The notes beneath the pieces were generated by a model that was not told where the DNA came from, did not search any database, and saw only the letters and a list, made by a program, of their open reading frames with translations. The position numbers were made by a program, and so were the translations under genes. DNA of 64,000 nt from Dreissena polymorpha. Lineage: Eukaryota; Mollusca; Bivalvia; Myida; Dreissenidae. Location of the stretch: assembly GCF_020536995.1 (NCBI RefSeq), contig NC_068367.1, forward strand, positions 58,831,125-58,895,124, in the 5' to 3' direction. The first letter of the stretch is position 1. Every line of letters starts with the position of its first letter. Shown here piece by piece: positions 50,301 to 64,000 of the stretch.

Positions 50301-50960
50301 TTCATTATAAAACGGGACCAAACAGCATCATCAAGAAATAAACAAATCAGTTATAGTAAATCTGGAAATCCTCGGGTCTAATGGCAAATCGTTATTCGCA
50401 AATAAGTTCATAACGTGTACTTTTAAATAACATCTGAAACCATGTGTGTTTCGATCTGGAACATATCTCTTCTCATAATAGTTTGCATAGTGTTCCTTTT
50501 TTATCACACAGGACACCTTGCATGCTTCGAACTGGTGGATTGTTTGTATGAAAGTTGAAGTCCATTTTAATCCCTTTATAATCTGGCAGATTTTGGTTCT
50601 CAAGCAACCTTTTAAAATTTAATAGAACGTTCAAAAACAATTTAATTAGTATATGCGAATTGATAAACACAACAGTACGCAAAACCAACGTGGAAGATGT
50701 GTATAGACAATAAACCATCTTAAGTTTATACGAATGCATGTGCCTGTACTCTTGAGAGTTTGGATGTTTACGCCAACTAATCATCGTTTAATATAACAGC
50801 TTGCCACTCCAATCAGTGGTCATTTTGCTGTCACATGATTGGTATACAAAGTTGGTAAATAAATCGAGCGCGCGCAAATAAGTGGAACATATCGTTGTTG
50901 TTGTTTTTGGAATCGGTAAAGTGGGGAAAAGCATTCATCATAGAAATGAAACACTGTTTG
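47311..50960. other. No supported gene; three copies of an 80-bp module
   Basis: A module with CTTTTGTTGTTATCTGGCAT and CGAAGTGCCGTCTGTTTTCA lies at about 49065-49140 (plus). It recurs inverted at 47415-47500 and, shorter, at 48665-48705. No complete gene could be built around it. A truncated SINE 3' part (TTCTACCCAAGAAACAGAC) is near 50060-50130. The rest is AT-rich. Confidence 0.5.
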
Positions 50961-50964
50961 TTTC

Positions 50965-51710
50965 CGGAATACCGTTAGGACCATCGTGGCTACACATTAA
51001 AATCCAGAGGGCCACAATGCGATAGTGCGATTGTACGATAGCGACAATGCGATAGTACGATGGTGACACTACAATAGTACGATGGCGACAATACGACAAC
51101 GCGATAATACGATGGCGACAATGCGAAAGTACGATGGCGACAATGCGATAATACGATGACGACAGTGCGACAATACGATGGCGACAGTGCGATTTTTACG
51201 ATGGCGACAATGCAATAGTGCGATAATAGGATGACGACAGTGCGACAATACGATGGCGACAGTGCGCTAGTACGATGGCGACAATTCAACAATGCGATAG
51301 TACGATGGCGACAATGCGATAAAACTATGACGACAGTGCGACAATAAGATGGTGACAGTGCGATAGCACGATGGCGACCATGCGATAATACGATGACGAC
51401 AGTACGATATGACTATCGCATTGTCGCCATCGGACACTCGCGTTGTCGCATTATCGCCATCGTACTATCGCGTTGTCGCATTGTCACAATCGTACTATCT
51501 AATTGTCGCCATCATACTATCGCGTTGTCTGATTGTCGCCATCGTACTATCGCTGGTCGCCTTTGTACTATCGCGTTGTTGCATTGTCGCCATCGTACTA
51601 TCGCATTGTCGCCATCGTACTGTCGCATTGTCGCCATGGTACTATCGCACTATCGCATTGTCGCCCTCTGGATTTTAATGTGTAACCACGATGGTCCTAA
51701 CGGTATTCCG
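50965..51710. repeat. 746-bp inverted repeat with minisatellite arms
   Basis: The ends CGGAATACCGTTAGGACCAT and ATGGTCCTAACGGTATTCCG are inverted copies, as are the following CACATTAAAATCCAGAGGGC segments. The arms are variants of a 21-22-bp unit, ACGATGGCGACAATGCGATAG. It reads in one sense to about 51405 and in the opposite sense from about 51410. There is no gene; the Ser/Pro/Tyr/Arg-rich frames come from the repeat. Confidence 0.92.
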
Positions 51711-51929
51711 TAGTTTTTTATGTTCGTATTTTAATTATTATAAAAAAAGGAGACACTTTTTTTATAAACACTTTTCAGATTATTACGTAAACGCAACCTG
51801 TGTATAAACTTTTTAAACCTTTCTAAATAGGCGATATTTGAAAATAAAGAACCACATAAGTGTGGTTTTTATGCAGTCCTTAAAATGCCATAGCCGCAAT
51901 TTAGTGTTTAAGGACCGGTCACTATTTTT

Positions 51930-52200
51930 ATGTCCCCACCACTATAGTGGGGACATATTGTTTGTGCCCTGTCTGTTGGTCTGTCTGTTGGTTTGTTTGC
52001 TCCAACTTTAACATTTTGCAATAACTTTTGCTATATTGAAGACAGCAACTTAAAATTTGGCATGCATGTGTATCTCATAGACCTTCACATTTTGAGTGGT
52101 GAAAGGTCAAGGTCAGCCTTCAAGGTCAAAGGTAAAAAAAATCAAAGCGGCGCAGAAAGGGACATAGCGTTTCTGACAAACACATTTCTTGTTATTTAAT
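51930..52200 (-). repeat. Dispersed repeat, reverse copy of the ACAAGAG family
   Basis: The plus strand reads GTCCCCACCACTATAGTGGG, then GGTCAAGGTCAGCCTTCAAG, and ends TTTCTGACAAACACATTTCTTGTT, the reverse complement of the start of 14829-15120. Non-coding. Confidence 0.75.
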
Positions 52201-52807
52201 CAGCGCGTGCTCAATATAGAAGCACGTGTAAAATAATAATCATAATAGTCGTAATATGTAATAACTATTTTCGCTTAACAATGTATTTCAAACAGAAAGT
52301 ATGATCATACTAGAAGCATGAATTTTTACCAATTACTGAGCTCTCATTAAGGCGTAAAAAGTGGTTTGTTTCCGCTGCAAATCTGACGACCTTAATTGTG
52401 TGTGCCGATCCTGAACTTGTTATTGGTATTGCACGTTAGTTCTGCTTCAATTTATTGTAAGTTTTTCCCCAAGTTTAAGTATCTCGCTGTTTCAACAATA
52501 ATTTTATTAATTGGAAGTCTTACATGGGACTAAAGCATGATAGTCAAGTGCCACACTTAAGATGAATTACATAAATCCGGTTCGTAACAGCGTAAAAACA
52601 CTTGTTTTCGGAATCATTAAATTGCAAGTTATTACAGTACTTCCTGCGTGAGCTGGGTTTAAAACATTGTTTTCATTGTTCGGGTTATGCGCGTTTATAT
52701 AAAAATCAACACATTTGTTCGATCGTTTCGAAACAAATTAACGGATATCAGTGTTTACTTATCTTAAAAATCTGTGCCAGAACTCAATTCGTTAATATAA
52801 AGGCGCC

Positions 52808-60299
<7,492 letters not shown>

Positions 60300-60304
<5 letters not shown>

Positions 60305-60316
60305 AAATGGAATAAA
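60300..60316 (+). promoter_or_regulatory. Two AATAAA polyadenylation signals
   Basis: AATAAA at 60300-60305 overlaps the stop codon and AATAAA at 60311-60316 follows, implying a very short 3' UTR if the terminal exon call is right. Confidence 0.4.
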
Positions 60317-60729
60317 TCCTAGTTTTTCGGTGTCCAAACTATAAATTTCATGGATATAAATTATGTGTGGACTTCATGAAAACGAGCAAGTATGATATTT
60401 TGGTGAAAATACAACTGAAAGTTATTTACTAAACAAAAACAGTTTTTGCATCTACACTTTTCACTGGGTGGGGATTGGATTCATTTTTTGAATATATTTT
60501 ATTTGTATCATCAAAAACCAGTTTACTCCATCATCTTAGTTAACAGTTACTTCGTCACGCATGACAAAACCAATTCAAAGGCAACAGACAACCATCAAAT
60601 GCGGCGAAGCATATCCAATTAACTCCGTTTGACTACACTACGTAGGTGATTATGACGCAGTTATAGTGATTATTTACGGCTTACTGTTTCCATGCTTAAC
60701 ACAAAGTGCAGTGTACTGTGACCGTAAAA

Positions 60730-61776
60730 ATGAACAAAAGGGCCTATTCATCTACAGCAAGTGAAGGGGCGCCTACTGACATCAGCCTACTGGACACTTC
60801 ACTTTAAGATTCACCCAAGGCTCCAAAACAAAATAAAAAACGTAACAAAAAGAAGAAGACAGATGACGATACATCAGGCCAAAAAAGTATGACGGAATTC
60901 GTAATCAACAAACAAAATGAAATCAAATCATCCACATCATCTAACTCAGAAACACCATGTATTACAAAAAGACTTGACGAAATAAACTCAAAACTTTCGA
61001 ATGTACTCACAAAGAGCGACACTGATATAATCAAAAACATTATAAAAGAAACACTCGAAGAAATAAAAGAGAAATTGCTTGCATCCGTAATTAAACAATT
61101 AGAAATTATCGAAAGTAATATGTTCGACCAACAAAAAGAAATATCGACGCTTAAAGAGCAGCTAAATTCAAAAGAAAAAGAAATTGACGCTATTAAACAA
61201 AACAACCAGTCCACAATACAAATCTTCGAAACTAGCATAAATGACCTCGAACAATACGGGCGTCGGAACAGCGTTCGTATATCGGGCCTCTCGTGTGACG
61301 CGGAAAACCAATCATCTATTGCAGTGGCAGAACAAACAGCGAGAATGATTAACCATCATCTTGATATCCAGCTTATATCCAAAGACATAGATGTTGCTCA
61401 CAGGCTCGGAAAATACGTACCGAACAAGAATCGTCCGGTGATTGTGAAATTTGTTCGACGTCAAACCAAAATCGATGTCATGCAACGAGCAAATCGATTG
61501 AAGGGCACAAACATTTACGTCAATGACGACCTAACAAAAACAAACGCAGAGGTGCTTGCGTCCCTACGTCTCAAAGACCCGGGTCGTGTTGAAAGAGCTT
61601 GGTCGCGTGAAGGCAAACTATTTGTGAAATATAGGGGCAGTGAACGCAGTGAAAAAGTGCTTTTTGACCAATATAAAAACTGGCTGAGCAAACCATGGCC
61701 AAAGAAAGAATCCACCACATACGCAAAGAAAGCCTCCTCTGGTGCAAACCTCCGATCGCCAGTCAAGAATTCATAA
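60730..61776 (+). CDS. LINE ORF1 (L1/Tx1 type RNA-binding protein)
   Basis: The frame starts at 60730 (MNKRAYSSTASEGAPTDISL) and has one in-frame stop near 60805, after which an ATG at 60889 opens 295 codons. The protein has a basic N-terminus, a coiled coil (about residues 30-130 from the second ATG) and an RRM-like core (DLEQYGRRNSVRISGL, DVAHRLGK, NRPVIVKFVRR, NIYVNDDLTK), typical of L1-type ORF1p, which binds element RNA as a trimer. Ends in a basic tail. Close to intact. Confidence 0.85.
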
Positions 61777-63701
61777 TACCGATGTGTAACGTGTGACAAC
61801 TTTGTATGTGGTTTCAAGTCATACCAGGTTTGCATGAACTCATAGATAAAAATAAATATCTGTTAATTATTAACTACATTTTAATCTTTCATGTTGTTGT
61901 GTTAACAGACACATATATAAAATATTTCCCACTACATGTACTCATAACTAAATTTAATATACGCAAATCGGAGTTATTTTAACGATCATTTTCATTTAGT
62001 TTAGAATGCTAACCTTCTTGTACGTCTCCGGATATGCCTATGTTATTTGTGCAAGCACCTAACTTACTGTGTAATTTTATGTTCCTACCTGTCAATGTTC
62101 TTTCGCACCCACCTTCCGGCTCCCCCCCCCCCCCCCCCCCCCCGAGTACATCCATACTTACCTGCCAACATATCTTTAATTCATTATTTCATACGCACTT
62201 ACATAATCATCGACCTGGCAGGATATATAACCCCCCAATCCTGAGTACATCCATACTTACCTGCAAACTAAATTAATACTGTGGCCCATTGCTCGCTTAT
62301 ATAAATCTGGTACTGATCTAATTGTATAAATATATTAACGTTTAGAAGTTCAAATAAAGTTGCGAACTAGAAGCAATGCTATCAATTGATGCGTTTTCTC
62401 GCTAAGCGTACTGTTATTGTAACGTGCATCTCGTGCAAAACGTGCACGAATAAACATATTTTTAAATATAGGGATCAGTTATTGCGTGAAAAGCAAAATA
62501 CAAATGGAGTTCACGAATGCCAGATTAAGTTTTACGAGCTATACGAACAATTGTCATTGTGCACTGTTAGTTTTCAGTGTTTTTTTTTATCCACAGTGTT
62601 TTCGTATGCTATATAGTTCGAAATATCATATTGTCAAATATATTACAACGGTATTCATTTGTATACCGATAAATATCATTCAATGGACATGTGCATATAT
62701 TTTGAAATGTTTTTTTTGGTGAGTTATTCTGCCGCACCTTACAAATAGTTTATAGTATGTTTAACGTTATTTTATTGTTGCATTAAAGATGTTCATGCAT
62801 TTTGAAATGTTTTTGGTGAGTTTTTCTGTCGCACTTTACAAATAGTTTATAGTACATGTATAATGTAATTTTATTGTTGCATTATAGATAAATCTGCCAG
62901 TGACCTTACTATATTAATATATAAAATGCCGTTACGAAGTGTCAAATTTATTTACGAAGTGAACTAGAAACAATTTTAAATCATGTGTGGCTATCTTCAC
63001 TAAGTATACTTTTATTGCCACAAAAAACTCGTGCAAAACGTGCACGAATAAAACAGACTGTGAATTGAGGGAGTTATTTTGCGTAAAATATTAAATACTA
63101 ATCTAGTTCACAAGTACTGGGTCAATGTTATTGAGCTATACAAAACAGGTCTTTGTGTGTTTTGTTTTGTCTTAATTTCAATTTTCATTCTTTTTTCAGC
63201 TATGCTTTTGTTTTTTTATTGAGAATTATTATTCAACATGCATGTGCATGTATTATTGTTTTGGCGACTCTTTATGTCTCACTGTTTATATACCTTACAG
63301 TACATATTAACTGTTTTTATATTGCTCCATGTAAATTTATAGTTTGACCCGAATGGATCTTTGTTCCAATCTATCTCTCATTATTTATATGTTACTATTA
63401 ATCCTTTTTTGTTTATATTTTCTTTGTTGTTTTTTCTTTTTAATCTTTATATGGTTGCATAGAGAGAAAAATACGTTCTCACAAATGATATTGTCAAGCA
63501 AAATACAATGTATTGTTTATGATACATTCATTACTGGAACTTGGATCATGAATTTTCGCATACAGTGTACTCATACGACCCATATCTCAATTACACTTAA
63601 CATATTGTTTAGGATGAATAGCTCTTCTATATTTTTTAAAACGAAACCATCTAGACAAGCACACACAAATTATCACTCACACCACCCTCCAACTTTTTTA
63701 A
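61777..63701 (+). other. Long spacer between LINE ORF1 and ORF2, rich in tandem duplication
   Basis: About 1.9 kb without a convincing protein. A run of 22 C lies at 62122-62143. GAGTACATCCATACTTACCTG occurs twice (62145, 62243). A diverged unit of about 595 bp occurs twice (TCGTGCAAAACGTGCACGAATAAA at about 62430 and 63030). A 110-bp unit occurs twice at 62698-62890. L1-type elements usually have ORF1 and ORF2 close together. Confidence 0.55.
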
Positions 63702-64000
63702 ATGATTAAAATATGTACTTTAAATGTAAAAGGGCTAAACTATAAAGACAAACGAATAAAAATCTTCAAATGGTTAGACGAAAAAAAAATACTTTATGCC
63801 TACTACAAGAAAGTCACTTGACACATTCTTTAGCACAAACCTTAAAGGATGAATGGGACGGAGACATCTATCTTAGTGGACAACATACAAATAAACAAGG
63901 CATTGCTTTTTTGATTAAAAACAATACAGGGATCACAGTCGATAACATCAACGAAATAATAACTGGCAGATTAGCAAGTATAGATATCAAAATACACGAA
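63702..64000 (+). CDS. Start of LINE ORF2 (endonuclease domain), runs off the window
   Basis: It begins MIKICTLNVKGLNYKDKRIK then IFKWLDEKK, the N-terminus of an APE-type endonuclease. After a run of nine A (about 63781-63789) the frame changes, and the rest reads LCLLQESHLT, DEWDGDIYLSGQHTNKQGIA and FLIKNNTGITVDNI to the window end. LLQESH contains the catalytic Glu of the QE(T/S)H motif. The A-run slip could be real or a sequencing error. Confidence 0.85.

Noticed and set aside
50990-51713. SPSYCR-type repeat proteins on both strands
   Set aside because: They are translations of the 21-22-bp minisatellite in the large inverted repeat and mirror each other on the two strands.

Overview
The window looks like nuclear DNA of a heterodont bivalve mollusc, and most like a dreissenid mussel (Dreissena type). 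It is AT-rich, has spliced genes with GT-AG introns, and is crowded with dispersed repeats. These include a MITE with termini of the kind GTTCTGA..ACTGGGCATAA, a TTAA-flanked MITE with an inner GATGAGACGCCAC hairpin, and ACAAGAG..GGGGGCATAA repeats that I associate with bivalves. The genus is an inference from repeat memory. 'Bivalve' is safer than the genus.

Three spliced host genes can be read. (1) Minus strand, 22927 to 13434: a seven-exon core-1 beta-1,3-galactosyltransferase (C1GALT1), the Golgi enzyme that makes the T antigen on mucin-type O-glycans. All splice phases fit. (2) Plus strand, 23679 to 32485: a three-exon Ly6/uPAR (sleepless/quiver-like) GPI-anchored protein, head to head with C1GALT1 about 750 bp away. 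Its middle exon carries a one-base frame discrepancy. (3) Plus strand, 52808 to 60304: a secreted protein with signal peptide, long coiled coil and sushi (CCP) domains. One of its CCP exons is dead. A fourth possible gene is an 88-residue single-pass membrane protein at 36180-36446.

Layout. 1-13430: AT-rich sequence and repeats, no supported gene. 13434-22927: C1GALT1. 22928-23678: shared 5' region. 23679-32485: Ly6 gene, whose introns hold a palindromic element, decayed LINE pieces, SINEs and a fossil Penelope-like element. 32486-37900: hairpins, microsatellite and the small membrane protein. About 38000-43610: a 47-bp satellite with two inserted palindrome-bearing elements. 43860-52800: palindromes, minisatellites and a 746-bp inverted repeat built from a short tandem repeat. 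52808-60304: coiled-coil/CCP gene. 60700-64000: an L1/Tx1-type LINE with ORF1 and the start of ORF2, running off the window.

The most striking observation is inside C1GALT1. At three of its six 5' splice sites, the end of the exon plus the donor has been tandemly copied into the downstream intron: exon 3 (171-bp unit, 3 copies, nearly identical), exon 5 (21-bp unit, 13 copies, all in frame, 10 keeping a GT donor) and exon 6 (about 93-bp unit, about ten decayed copies). The exon 5 array could yield proteins with 0 to 12 extra MGKCLQV heptads depending on the donor used. I know of no description of such repeated 5'-splice-site amplification in one gene.
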